DNA of 10,621 nt from NCBI GenBank assembly GCA_024681565.1, contig JAILAO010000028.1, positions 1 to 10,621 of the forward strand. Direction: 5' to 3'. The notes beneath the pieces were generated by a model. That model had not been told where the DNA came from, made no database searches, and saw only the letters and a list, made by a program, of their open reading frames with translations. This DNA is from Bacteroidales bacterium (GTDB lineage Bacteria; Bacteroidota; Bacteroidia; Bacteroidales; UBA932). Positions 1 through 7,499 of this stretch are shown here, in pieces (the stretch's first letter is position 1; the number at the start of each line of letters is the position of its first letter). The position numbers were made by a program, and so were the translations under genes.

Positions 1-1160
1 TGGGTGATGAGGGCGTTCGGGTCGTAGTCCACCCGGTATTTGCCGTTGGCGCGGTGCAGGTAGAGCGGCTTACCGGTTCCCACTTCCACGAAGGTGGGGC
101 AGAGGATCTGTCCTTCGCGCAGTTTGACTCCGAAGAATTCCACCTCTTCCGGGCTGTACCGGATGCTTTCGAGGAACTCGAAGGCGTCGGGGATGCGGGC
201 GAGGTATTTGGTGTCGCCGGTCCAGCGGTAGAATTTCATCAGGTTGCCGATCATCTCGGCCGTGGCCGTGGCGGCATAGCCGCGCGGCTCGAAGTCGCGG
301 GCATGCCCCGGCGTGTAGCACAGGTCCAGCTGGTGCTGCATGGCCCAGCCGGCCTGCGGCTTGCCACCCTGCAGGACCAGCACACAGCTCATCGCACGCT
401 GGATCGGCTCCAGGACGCGTTCTTCGCCGAGGATCTGCCAGCAGTCGATCAGGAAGTTGATGTTGCCCGTGTGGACGCCGTCGTTGATGGTGATGAACGA
501 ACTGTAGTCCGCCTTGCCTTCCTTGACGAAATCGTAGCGCAAGGGCCAGCGCTGGGGCCAGCCGCCCACGGGGTACTGGCTCTGGATCATGAAGTCGATG
601 GCCTTGTCGATGGCGGGACGGTAGCGGGGGTCCCAGTCTTCGGCATAGATGCGCAGCAGAAAGCCGGCCGCGTCGATGGTGCCGTCGTCGAAGGTGGCGT
701 TGCCGGAATAATGGAGGTGTTCCTGGGCGCAGTACTGGTAACCTTTGGCTACCGTCTCATACCAGTCCTTGAGCGAGGCCTCGCCGGCGAAGTCCGCCAT
801 GTAGTTCCAGCCGCCGCAGGGCAGCTGTGACCAGATCAGTGCGGAGGCGGCCTGCCGGGCAGCCTGCAGATAATATTCATCTCCGGTGGCGTGCCAGGCG
901 TCCAGGAAGATGTTGCCCATCGCGGGCGTGCCGCGCTCGATCCACATCATCGAGGGCTTGCACTCCAGCTCTCCCCATACCCGGGAGAAATCGGGAGCAT
1001 AATTCCAGAGGTATCCGCCGTCGTTGGAGACTTTTTCGACCATGAAGGCCGTGGCTTTTTTCATCGTGGCCCGGACGGCGTCATCACTGAGACCGCGGGG
1101 TTTTGCAGCCTGCAGGGGCATTGCCGCCAGGATGCTGAGGATCAGAAATAACTTTTTCAT
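1..1160 (-). CDS. Exported pectate lyase, PL10-type (C-terminus cut by window edge)
   Basis: This is a probable polysaccharide lyase that cleaves polygalacturonate by beta-elimination, acting in the periplasm or outside the cell. The start at 1160 gives a signal peptide (MKKLFLILSILAAMPLQA, then AKPRG). 386 codons are visible and the reading frame stays open to base 1, so the C-terminus is missing. The sequence suggests an alpha-helical repeat fold: a GGYLWNY...W block at residues 48-62, a FLDAWHATGDEYY block at 85-97, GGWNYMADF at 116-124, and the clearest signature, QYPVGGWPQRWP at 195-206, followed by FITINDG at 222-228. The GGWPQ(x)(Y/W)P plus ITxND pair is what I know from pectic acid lyases (Pfam Pec_lyase, CAZy PL10). 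The stretch of about 180 residues before GGWPQ looks like an extra helical region seen in longer environmental homologues. Its ATG lies one base after the stop of the upstream glycosidase gene, so the two are very likely co-transcribed. The family call comes from motif recall, not a search; another alpha/alpha-toroid lyase or hydrolase remains possible. Confidence 0.68.
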   Translation of the reverse strand, partial: MKKLFLILSILAAMPLQAAKPRGLSDDAVRATMKKATAFMVEKVSNDGGYLWNYAPDFSRVWGELECKPSMMWIERGTPAMGNIFLDAWHATGDEYYLQAARQAASALIWSQLPCGGWNYMADFAGEASLKDWYETVAKGYQYCAQEHLHYSGNATFDDGTIDAAGFLLRIYAEDWDPRYRPAIDKAIDFMIQSQYPVGGWPQRWPLRYDFVKEGKADYSSFITINDGVHTGNINFLIDCWQILGEERVLEPIQRAMSCVLVLQGGKPQAGWAMQHQLDLCYTPGHARDFEPRGYAATATAEMIGNLMKFYRWTGDTKYLARIPDAFEFLESIRYSPEEVEFFGVKLREGQILCPTFVEVGTGKPLYLHRANGKYRVDYDPNALIT

Positions 1161-1161
1161 A

Positions 1162-3384
1162 TTACGGCATCGGCTTCAGCCCTTCCCAGCGTACATCCCA
1201 GGTCCCGTCCTTGGGGAAACCCGGGTTCTCGACGGTGCAGCCGTCCCAGCCGGCGCACATCATGCCGACGGCCAGCAGCAGTCCGCCGTTGCCCGGCAGA
1301 TACATCCGGAGCCGCTCGGTGCGGTAATTGTTGCCGCCGGGGAGCAGCAGTTCGCTGCGGTTGTCCATCGTGATGGCGCGCACGGCCACGTCCGGGCGCA
1401 GCAGGCGCGTGGCGTTCATGGCGAGCGAGGGGTAGTTCCAGCTCCAGCTGCCGCGGGTCCAGTCGTAATATTCCGCAGCGCGGTCGAGGGTTTTCTGCAT
1501 GCCTTCTTCGGTGAAAAGCCGGTTGGCGGGGAGCACGCCGAAAGCGAGGAGGTTCTCGCTGGAGGTGCCCCGGGCGTATTCGCGGCCCGGTTCCATCGGC
1601 GTGAAGGCCAGTTCGCGGGTGCCGCGCTGGGCGTTGATGTAGCCGCCCGGAGGGGCCGGGGCCGCCAGGGAGCGGGGAATGACGCCCTTTTCGTAGTCCG
1701 GGACGCCCGGACCCTTCTCGGCCGGGAGATAGATGCCGTCGGGGCTGGTGGCGAGCGGAGCAAGCTTGGCGCAGATCTCGTCCCACGCGGCCACGCGCTC
1801 CTCTCCGAGGCGTTCACGCCACTGCTGGGCGACGCTTAGGCCGAAATGTACGTAAGACAGTTCGAAAGCCGGATTGACGGTATAGTCCTCGTTGTAACTT
1901 TCATTGGCTCCGCAGGCGCCTTCGATGCAGTAACGGTCCCGGGCCTCGTCGTAGGTCACGAAAGCGGCGAGCATCTCGGCGGTCTGCTGGACGAGGTCAC
2001 CATATTCCTCCAGGAAAGCCTTTGACGGGTTGGCCCGGTAGACCAGTTCCGCCATATAGATGGGGTGCGGCTGCTGCCAGAGGAGGAAAGAACCTACGTC
2101 GGACGGGGCTTCCAGTCCGGACGGATCGGTCATCTTCATCCAGCGTACGCCGGGGAATCCCTGCCGGGCGGCGATATCGCGGGCGATGGGCATCACGCTC
2201 TTGTACCAGGCCAGCTGGCGCTCCAGCAACTCCGGCTGGCTCCAGGTGCCCCAGTGGAAACTGTGCCACATCACCATCTCCAGGTGGTATTTGCCGAACC
2301 AGGAGTTGTAGGTGAGACCGGTCTCTGCCGGCGGGAAGTGCTGGGCTTCCTGCACGCGCATCAGGTACTGCGACTGCACGACCCGCTTCTCCAGCAGGGC
2401 GGCGCGCGCATCGGTGCAGTGCGAGAAGTCGATGACGCCAGAGCTCTTCCAATAGCCGTTCCAGAGCGCTTGGGCGGCGGCTGCGGCTTCCCGGAAAGCG
2501 GGGGCGGAGGTCTCCTGCCCGGCGAAGCGGACGCTGAATTCCCATTCGCCGGCCGCAGGGGTCAGCACCAGGCGGTTCGGCCCGGTCTGGGACAGGGTGG
2601 CGTCCCCGCTCCAATGCAGGGCGACATAATAGACCGTGGCATCCACGGTCCGGCGCAGCAGGGCCTTGCCGGCATCTTGCGAAACGATTTCGGTAGAATG
2701 CTTTTCGTCCGCATTCCAGTTGGAACCGTCATCGCTGTGCTGGCCGGTCGGGTAGGGGAAGCGGAGTACGACGGGGAGGGGCTGTCCGGCCTTGACCTGT
2801 GCGGCGAGCACGTCCGCGCCTTCACCGGCGCTGACAGTCTCTACTTCGACGGGCGTGCCTTTCCAGCGGAAGGAAGAATGCAGCCGGCCGTTCCACATGT
2901 CCAGGGTCTGGTCGATGCCGTCGATTTCTTCCGGTTTCATCCCGTCGAAACCGATGTTGCCGAGGTGGAGCCGGTGCGGGTTCTCCCGGATCCAGGTCGC
3001 CGCGGCGCGGCCCCGGGCATCCAGCGTGTAACCTTCCTGGACGGAATAGATTCCGTGGGGATGGCCGGGCAGGGGATGGTCCTCCAGGGTCTCCGCCTGG
3101 GTGTAGCCTTCGGTGTTGGGGAATTCATGCCAACCCCACTCGCTGTAGGTGCCCAGCGACAGGCCGTCCTTGCAGAACTCGGGGAAGGTCTGCAGGCCCG
3201 TGGCATCAAGCGTCAGGGTGAAGGTGCCGTTGCCCAGGTTGAGGGAGTTGAGCGGCGCCAGGGCATCGATGTGGGGATTATTGCGGGTAACGAGTGCTTC
3301 CCGGTCAATCTTGCCGGAGGAGCAGGAAAGGATCAGGAGGGTCAGAAGGATCCCCGCTGATACGCGAAACGGTGTTTGTGTCAT
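1162..3384 (-). CDS. Lipoprotein, six-hairpin (alpha/alpha) glycosidase-like, family unassigned
   Basis: This is a 740-residue probable glycoside hydrolase anchored as a lipoprotein. I do not recognise its CAZy family. I use the ATG at 3384 because it gives a clean lipoprotein signal: a hydrophobic stretch from about residue 9, then ILSC with the lipid cysteine at residue 21. The in-frame ATG at 3459 would put a second hydrophobic segment in front and would lie upstream of the likely promoter. Residues about 40-290 look like a beta-sandwich N-domain. Residues about 300-710 look like an (alpha/alpha)6 toroid of the GH65/GH95/clan GH-L kind: WFGKYHLEMVMWHSFHWGTW at 362-381, GVRWMKMT at 412-419, LLWQQPHPIYMAELVYR at 434-450, NESYNEDYTVNPAFE at 494-508, GSWSWNYPSLAMNATR at 645-660. 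Candidate catalytic acids are E369, E495/E499/D500 and E508, but I cannot say which. The C-terminus (LPGNGGLLLAVGMMCAGWDG, 696-715) is intact. The pectate lyase follows after one base, which points to a pectic side-chain substrate. Confidence 0.72.
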   Translation of the reverse strand: MTQTPFRVSAGILLTLLILSCSSGKIDREALVTRNNPHIDALAPLNSLNLGNGTFTLTLDATGLQTFPEFCKDGLSLGTYSEWGWHEFPNTEGYTQAETLEDHPLPGHPHGIYSVQEGYTLDARGRAAATWIRENPHRLHLGNIGFDGMKPEEIDGIDQTLDMWNGRLHSSFRWKGTPVEVETVSAGEGADVLAAQVKAGQPLPVVLRFPYPTGQHSDDGSNWNADEKHSTEIVSQDAGKALLRRTVDATVYYVALHWSGDATLSQTGPNRLVLTPAAGEWEFSVRFAGQETSAPAFREAAAAAQALWNGYWKSSGVIDFSHCTDARAALLEKRVVQSQYLMRVQEAQHFPPAETGLTYNSWFGKYHLEMVMWHSFHWGTWSQPELLERQLAWYKSVMPIARDIAARQGFPGVRWMKMTDPSGLEAPSDVGSFLLWQQPHPIYMAELVYRANPSKAFLEEYGDLVQQTAEMLAAFVTYDEARDRYCIEGACGANESYNEDYTVNPAFELSYVHFGLSVAQQWRERLGEERVAAWDEICAKLAPLATSPDGIYLPAEKGPGVPDYEKGVIPRSLAAPAPPGGYINAQRGTRELAFTPMEPGREYARGTSSENLLAFGVLPANRLFTEEGMQKTLDRAAEYYDWTRGSWSWNYPSLAMNATRLLRPDVAVRAITMDNRSELLLPGGNNYRTERLRMYLPGNGGLLLAVGMMCAGWDGCTVENPGFPKDGTWDVRWEGLKPMP

Positions 3385-3405
3385 AATTGGTCTGATGGGT
3401 GTCAA

Positions 3406-3413
3406 CAAAGATA
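3406..3413 (-). promoter_or_regulatory. Probable -7 box for the glycosidase/pectate lyase operon
   Basis: Read on the minus strand this is TATCTTTG, a match to the Bacteroidota -7 consensus TAnnTTTG. Transcription would start near 3399, leaving a leader of about 15 bases before the ATG at 3384. I find no good TTTG -33 box at the usual distance; only a TTTT at 3436-3439 is near. It supports the downstream start, because the alternative ATG at 3459 would lie upstream of the promoter. Confidence 0.45.
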
Positions 3414-3425
3414 AGATAAAAAACG

Positions 3426-3433
3426 TATATTTG
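3426..3433 (+). promoter_or_regulatory. Probable -7 box for the GH53 galactanase gene
   Basis: TATATTTG matches the Bacteroidota -7 consensus TAnnTTTG. It lies 31 bases upstream of the ATG at 3465, so the leader would be about 25 bases. The -33 region has no clear TTTG, so the promoter may be weak or need an activator. It sits 12 bases from the opposing -7 box at 3406-3413, making a compact divergent pair inside an 80-base intergenic region. Confidence 0.45.
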
Positions 3434-3464
3434 GGAAAATAAAACCAAGCGACTGCCACTATTT

Positions 3465-4604
3465 ATGAAAAAGATCTATGTCCTTCTTCTGGTGCTGCTC
3501 TGCAGCCCCCTTTTCTCCCAAAACGTTTCCTTCCCCCAGGGCCAGCTTCCGTATGACAATCCCTATGCTTTCGGGCAGGATCTCTCTTTCGTGCTCAACA
3601 GCGAAAGACGCGGCGGGGTCTGGTATGATACCGACGGTACACAGAAAAGTCCCTGGCAGATTTTCCATGACCACGGCTACAACTGGGGCCGGCTCATGAT
3701 CTGCAACGAGCCCTCCCGTCTGGGCCAGACGCTCGAGTATGTGGTGGAGGGTGCCAAGAAACTCAAGGAGAACGGGATCCACTTCGCGTTGGATTTCATG
3801 ATGTCCGACGGCTGGTCCAACCCCATGACCCAGCCTACACCGTCGAGCCTGAAGGACATGACCCACAAGCAGCGCGTGAGTGCCTTTTACGATTATGTCC
3901 ACCATGTGATCGCGACCCTGCGCTCCGAGGGTGTCCAGCCTGAGATCGTCCAAGTGGGCAACGAGATCAGCAATGGCGCTTTCTGGCCGGACGGCCGCGT
4001 ATATTATGGCCCGGAGAAGCGGGCGCAGAGCCGCTGGAAAGAGTTCACCGAATACCTCAATGCCGGCATCAAGGCCATCCGCGATGTGGATCCGGCCATC
4101 CAGGTGATGCTGCACGTGGACTTCGGCGGAGACCTGGAGATGAGCGACATCTTCTTCGGGCAGATGATCAGATACAAGGTCGACTACGACTGTATCGGTT
4201 TCTCGTTCTATCCCTGGTCACACGGCACGCTGATGGACCTTCGGGACAATCTTTACTACACGATCGAGAAGTACCGCAAACCCGTCTATGTGATCGAGAC
4301 CGGCTTCTATTCCGTCCCGTCCCAGTATTTTGAGCGCAAGGGTATCCGCGCGGCTTTCCCGGAGACTCCGGAGGGCCAGAAACAGTGGTTCCAGGCCGTC
4401 AACGAGATCGTGATGGCGGCACCGCACAATCTGGGCCGCGGCGTCTTCTGGTGGGAGCCGATGCAGCGCGGCCGCGGCTGCTTCGACGACCAGACCCATG
4501 TGGCCAAGCCGATCCTGGAGGCCTTTGAGAAATATGCATTCCCGCTGGACCGCACCGACGGCAATCCCCGGATCTGGGATTTCGAAGAGGGGGAGCGTCC
4601 TTAG
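3465..4604 (+). CDS. Exported GH53 arabinogalactan endo-beta-1,4-galactanase
   Basis: This 379-residue enzyme is predicted to cut beta-1,4-galactan, the side chain of type I arabinogalactan and rhamnogalacturonan I, to short galacto-oligosaccharides. Residues 1-18 form an ordinary export signal (MKKIYVLLLVLLCSPLFS); C13 is preceded by leucine and does not make a convincing lipobox. The body is a GH53 (beta/alpha)8 barrel: LDFMMSDGWSNP at 109-120 (usual family form LDFHYSDxWADP), QVGNEISNG at 163-171 with E167 as acid/base, DCIGFSFYPWSHGTL at 242-256, and VYVIETGF at 274-281 with E278 as nucleophile. GVFWWEP at 327-332 closes the barrel. Both catalytic glutamates are present and the length fits the family (about 350-400). 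It is the only plus-strand gene here, divergent from the lipoprotein gene and convergent with GH115; its TAG overlaps the GH115 TAA. The altered HY-to-MM and DP-to-NP positions in the SDxW block mark it as a divergent member, so the exact galactan preferred is uncertain. Confidence 0.9.
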   Translation: MKKIYVLLLVLLCSPLFSQNVSFPQGQLPYDNPYAFGQDLSFVLNSERRGGVWYDTDGTQKSPWQIFHDHGYNWGRLMICNEPSRLGQTLEYVVEGAKKLKENGIHFALDFMMSDGWSNPMTQPTPSSLKDMTHKQRVSAFYDYVHHVIATLRSEGVQPEIVQVGNEISNGAFWPDGRVYYGPEKRAQSRWKEFTEYLNAGIKAIRDVDPAIQVMLHVDFGGDLEMSDIFFGQMIRYKVDYDCIGFSFYPWSHGTLMDLRDNLYYTIEKYRKPVYVIETGFYSVPSQYFERKGIRAAFPETPEGQKQWFQAVNEIVMAAPHNLGRGVFWWEPMQRGRGCFDDQTHVAKPILEAFEKYAFPLDRTDGNPRIWDFEEGERP

Positions 4605-7075
4605 AGCGGGAAGAGATAGAATTTCCGCTCCGGCTGGAAATCCACCATCCACTGGTCGAAGAGGATGTGGTCGTCCAGCGCAGTGAGCTTGAGCGTATGC
4701 GCGCCGGCTGTCAAGGTGACGGGAAACGTTGCGACAGCCTGGCCGCGCATCACGTTTTCTTTCCAGCGGTCGCTGCGGTAAGGCTCCTTGATGGACCAGA
4801 CCTGCGCTGCGCCCCCGTCCACGCTGACGCTGAAACGGATGTCGCCCCGGTCATTGGCCTGCGTGGGGATCACGGCGACCCGCAAGACCGCTTCACCGGA
4901 CCTTTCCGTCCGGAAATCATAGTGCAGGGACGCGCCTTTGGGCACGGGTACGGCGCGGCCGCTGTGGCCGAGGCCCTGCACCGGCCGGACCGGCGTATCC
5001 GCTTCCCTGAAATCGCAGGCATCGGCGGCAAAATAATCTGTCCCGGCGGCCGGGATCTCCGGCGCCTGCCAGTCCTCTCCGCAACGGCTCCAGGCAGCCG
5101 CTTCTTCTTCCGTCAGCGTGACGGGAAGCTGCGGGGCCCAGAAGACATAGAGGTCGCGCGGCCGTTCGGACATGGCGCCCCGCCAGCGTCCGCCGGCCAT
5201 CTCTCCGTTGTAGTACCGGGTGAGTGAACGGACATCCTGGTAGGCGCGCTGGCTCAGGGCTGCGGCCGCGAGCATCGTGCTGTCGGTCTGCCAGGGCCCC
5301 GGGGAGTAGGTGGTCTTGTTGCGTTCGCGTGCCCGCTGGGCGTACAGGAGTTTTTCTGCGTGCGATTCCGCCGCATACACCGGATAGGCCACGGCGGCGA
5401 ACCAGGCGTCGCGCTGACGCTCCGGAACGGATGCCGCAGCCGCCCCGATCCGGCGGCGCACGCTGCGGAAACGGTCGATATAACGTTGTGCCTCGTTTTG
5501 GAATTCGCTGAAACTGAAATCCGTATCCCGGACCGGGGAGAGCCCGGACGGGTAGCGTTCCCGGTCCGGCAGTTCCACCTGGCTCCAGCCCATGAATTCA
5601 GGGCGGCGCATCCCGCAGAGGCGGTAGAATTCCAGCATCGCCGGCGCGATGCGGTCCGCGGCCTCCGGTCCATATTCGCGGGCGAGCCAGCGCTCCTGGT
5701 GGGACTGGACCGTCTCCGGCTGTACGCAGTTGATATCCCACGCCAGGTCCAGGAAGAATTCCAGGTCATAGGCGGCCACCTTGGGGTCGTGGACATTGGC
5801 GATCCAGAGTTTGCGGACGTTGTGCCGGTAGGCTTCCATCATCTCGTGGTAGATCAGGCCCGGCTGCACGGTGGAGAGCCAGAGACAGTCATGCGGGCGT
5901 CCGCAATAACTGAGATGATAATATACGCCCGAACCGCCGCTGCGTCGCTGCTGCTCCGCATCCGGCAGCCGGGTCATGTAGCCGTAGTTGTCGTCACACC
6001 AGACGATGGTGACGTCATCGGGGACCTGCAGCCCGTTCTCCATGATCTCCAGAACCTCTTTGTAGGGCATGAACATCTGGGGAATCTTCGTGAGGTCCTT
6101 GTCGATATATTTGCGGAGCAGGGCCCGCTGGTCGTCGATGACCTGCTGCAGGGCCGCGGTCTTCTCATCCAGCGTGGCACGTTCCAGGCCTTCCATCGAT
6201 CCGTCGTGGATGCCGCGCATGCCGATGGTGAACAGATTGTCCCGGTCCACTTCCTGCAAGCGTTCCGTCCAGTATTCCAGGACCTTCTGCTTGTTGGTCA
6301 GGTAGTTGTACCGGCCGCGTTCCGACTCGTTCCACTCTCCGACATTGTTGCGGAGCAGCGGTTCACAATGGGAGCTGCCGATCAGGATGCCCAGCGAGTC
6401 GGCCATCTGCCTGGCACCGGGCACCTGGAAAAAGGCGGTCGTTCCCGGGTGCATGCCCGGCCACAGGGTGTTGCCGCGCAGGCGCAGCAGCAGTTTGCAG
6501 ATTTCCCGGTAGGTATCGGCGCTGATGGTCAGTCTGTCGCCCTGCGGTGAGAAATGTTCCGCGCTCCAAACGCGGAAGGCCCAGTCTTCGTCGTTGAGGA
6601 AAAGTCCGCGGTATTCCACGGACGGATGCTGGAAGCTGCTGTAGCCTTCCGGGATCTCCAGCCGTTCTCTTTTCTCCGGACGGGAATCTCCCCACCAGGT
6701 CCAGGGGGATACCCCGGCCAGGCGGGAGAGCTCCAGTACCCCGTAAGCGGTGCCGCGGGCGTCGGATCCGACCACGACGAGCTGTCCGCCGGCCGTGCCC
6801 ACGTAAAAGGCTTCCCGGACAAAACGCAGGGAGTCCGCGATGGCGGCAGGAACTCCGAGGCGGGCGAGGGAGGTGCGCTCCCGGTCATATTGGACGATCC
6901 GGAGGCCGGCTCCGGTCCGGGTCGGCTGCGGCCGGGTCCCGGTCACTTCCTGCAGGTCGTCCTGCAGCATTTCGACGGCAACGCCGACCACGGGGTCGGC
7001 GTTGCGGGAAACGGTGTAGGTGAGCGGCCCCTGGCCACCGAACCACAGGAACGCCAACAACAGCAGCGTCCTCAT
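4601..7075 (-). CDS. GH115 alpha-glucuronidase
   Basis: This 824-residue exported enzyme is predicted to remove alpha-linked glucuronic or 4-O-methyl-glucuronic acid from xylan or arabinogalactan-type chains; GH115 enzymes work by inversion. A short signal (MRTLLLLAFLWFGGQG) suggests the periplasm or beyond, with no lipobox. Order of domains: a small alpha/beta N-domain with VVVGSDARGTAYGVLELSRLAG at about 100-121; the catalytic barrel with YRGLFLNDEDWA (155-166), GNTLWPGMHPG (201-211), GSSHCEPLLRNN (233-244), TIGMRGIHDGSM (283-294), IVWCDDNYGYMTRLP (357-371), GVYYHLSYCGRPHDCLWLST (383-402), EMMEAY (411-416) and FFLDLAWDIN (440-449); a helical region at about 520-640; and a C-terminal beta-sandwich of the GH115_C type at about 680-818. 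Small deviations are PHDC where PHDY is usual and NVHD where NVGD is usual. The ATG directly follows the yhcH stop with no gap, so its translation is probably coupled. It is the last gene of the uxaC operon. Confidence 0.92.
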   Translation of the reverse strand: MRTLLLLAFLWFGGQGPLTYTVSRNADPVVGVAVEMLQDDLQEVTGTRPQPTRTGAGLRIVQYDRERTSLARLGVPAAIADSLRFVREAFYVGTAGGQLVVVGSDARGTAYGVLELSRLAGVSPWTWWGDSRPEKRERLEIPEGYSSFQHPSVEYRGLFLNDEDWAFRVWSAEHFSPQGDRLTISADTYREICKLLLRLRGNTLWPGMHPGTTAFFQVPGARQMADSLGILIGSSHCEPLLRNNVGEWNESERGRYNYLTNKQKVLEYWTERLQEVDRDNLFTIGMRGIHDGSMEGLERATLDEKTAALQQVIDDQRALLRKYIDKDLTKIPQMFMPYKEVLEIMENGLQVPDDVTIVWCDDNYGYMTRLPDAEQQRRSGGSGVYYHLSYCGRPHDCLWLSTVQPGLIYHEMMEAYRHNVRKLWIANVHDPKVAAYDLEFFLDLAWDINCVQPETVQSHQERWLAREYGPEAADRIAPAMLEFYRLCGMRRPEFMGWSQVELPDRERYPSGLSPVRDTDFSFSEFQNEAQRYIDRFRSVRRRIGAAAASVPERQRDAWFAAVAYPVYAAESHAEKLLYAQRARERNKTTYSPGPWQTDSTMLAAAALSQRAYQDVRSLTRYYNGEMAGGRWRGAMSERPRDLYVFWAPQLPVTLTEEEAAAWSRCGEDWQAPEIPAAGTDYFAADACDFREADTPVRPVQGLGHSGRAVPVPKGASLHYDFRTERSGEAVLRVAVIPTQANDRGDIRFSVSVDGGAAQVWSIKEPYRSDRWKENVMRGQAVATFPVTLTAGAHTLKLTALDDHILFDQWMVDFQPERKFYLFPL

Positions 7076-7495
7076 TTAAGCTACCTTGACTTTGAAGATG
7101 GCTTTGTGGATGGTGCCTTCGCCGATGAGCGGTGCATGGGCGGTGTCGGGATCGAAGGTGATGGCCTCCCCGACCTTGACGGTCACGGTGGTCCAGTCCT
7201 TGTCCTTGTAGAAGAGGATGTCCTTTTCGTTGTTGAACTCACCGTCGGGTTCCTTGCACTCCCTGCGCGGCTTGACACCGAAGCTCTCGTCCTTGGAAAG
7301 GGGAACCTGGATATCGATGTACTTGTCATGCACCTCGAGGCGGGCCTGCTCCGGGGTCTTCATGTTCGAATCCACGATGTTGACGAAGAGATTGTCTCCG
7401 TCGAGCAGGTGCTTGCCGTTCTCCAGTTCGGAGAGGTCGGTGTCGGCGATGTACTGCAGGGCCTGCTGATAGTATTTGTTGTTGTCGAGATCCAT
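7076..7495 (-). CDS. YhcH/YjgK/YiaL family protein, probable cytoplasmic sugar-acid anomerase
   Basis: This is a 139-residue, single-domain protein of the YhcH/YjgK/YiaL family (formerly DUF386), a cupin-like beta-barrel that binds a metal. It has no signal peptide, so it is cytoplasmic. Family marks are LEVHDKYIDIQVPL at 53-66 (E54, H56 and D61 being likely metal or substrate ligands), ITFDPDTAHAP at 112-122 (H120), and the terminal HKAIFKV (H130, K131, K135). E. coli YhcH (NanQ) speeds anomer interconversion of sialic acid; relatives in sugar-acid operons are thought to do similar work. Lying between uxaC (4-base gap) and GH115 (0-base gap), this one probably acts on glucuronate or another uronic acid; that substrate is my inference. 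Length is normal for the family. Confidence 0.88.
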   Translation of the reverse strand: MDLDNNKYYQQALQYIADTDLSELENGKHLLDGDNLFVNIVDSNMKTPEQARLEVHDKYIDIQVPLSKDESFGVKPRRECKEPDGEFNNEKDILFYKDKDWTTVTVKVGEAITFDPDTAHAPLIGEGTIHKAIFKVKVA

Positions 7496-7499
7496 GAGT

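Noticed and set aside
2065..3360. A 431-codon plus-strand frame inside the lipoprotein glycosidase gene
   Set aside because: It is antisense shadow coding: low-complexity Gly/Val/Arg-rich sequence with no signal, domain or promoter of its own.
3385..3459. An upstream in-frame ATG at 3459 extending the glycosidase by 25 residues
   Set aside because: It would place a second hydrophobic stretch before a good lipoprotein signal and would start upstream of the likely -7 box; the ATG at 3384 is better.
3465..3521. GH53 as a lipoprotein through C13
   Set aside because: The residue before the cysteine is leucine, where a lipobox needs Gly, Ala or Ser; the signal ends better at about S18.
5360..6550. 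A 396-codon plus-strand frame inside the GH115 gene
   Set aside because: It overlaps clear GH115 motifs on the other strand and has no family features; a codon-bias shadow.
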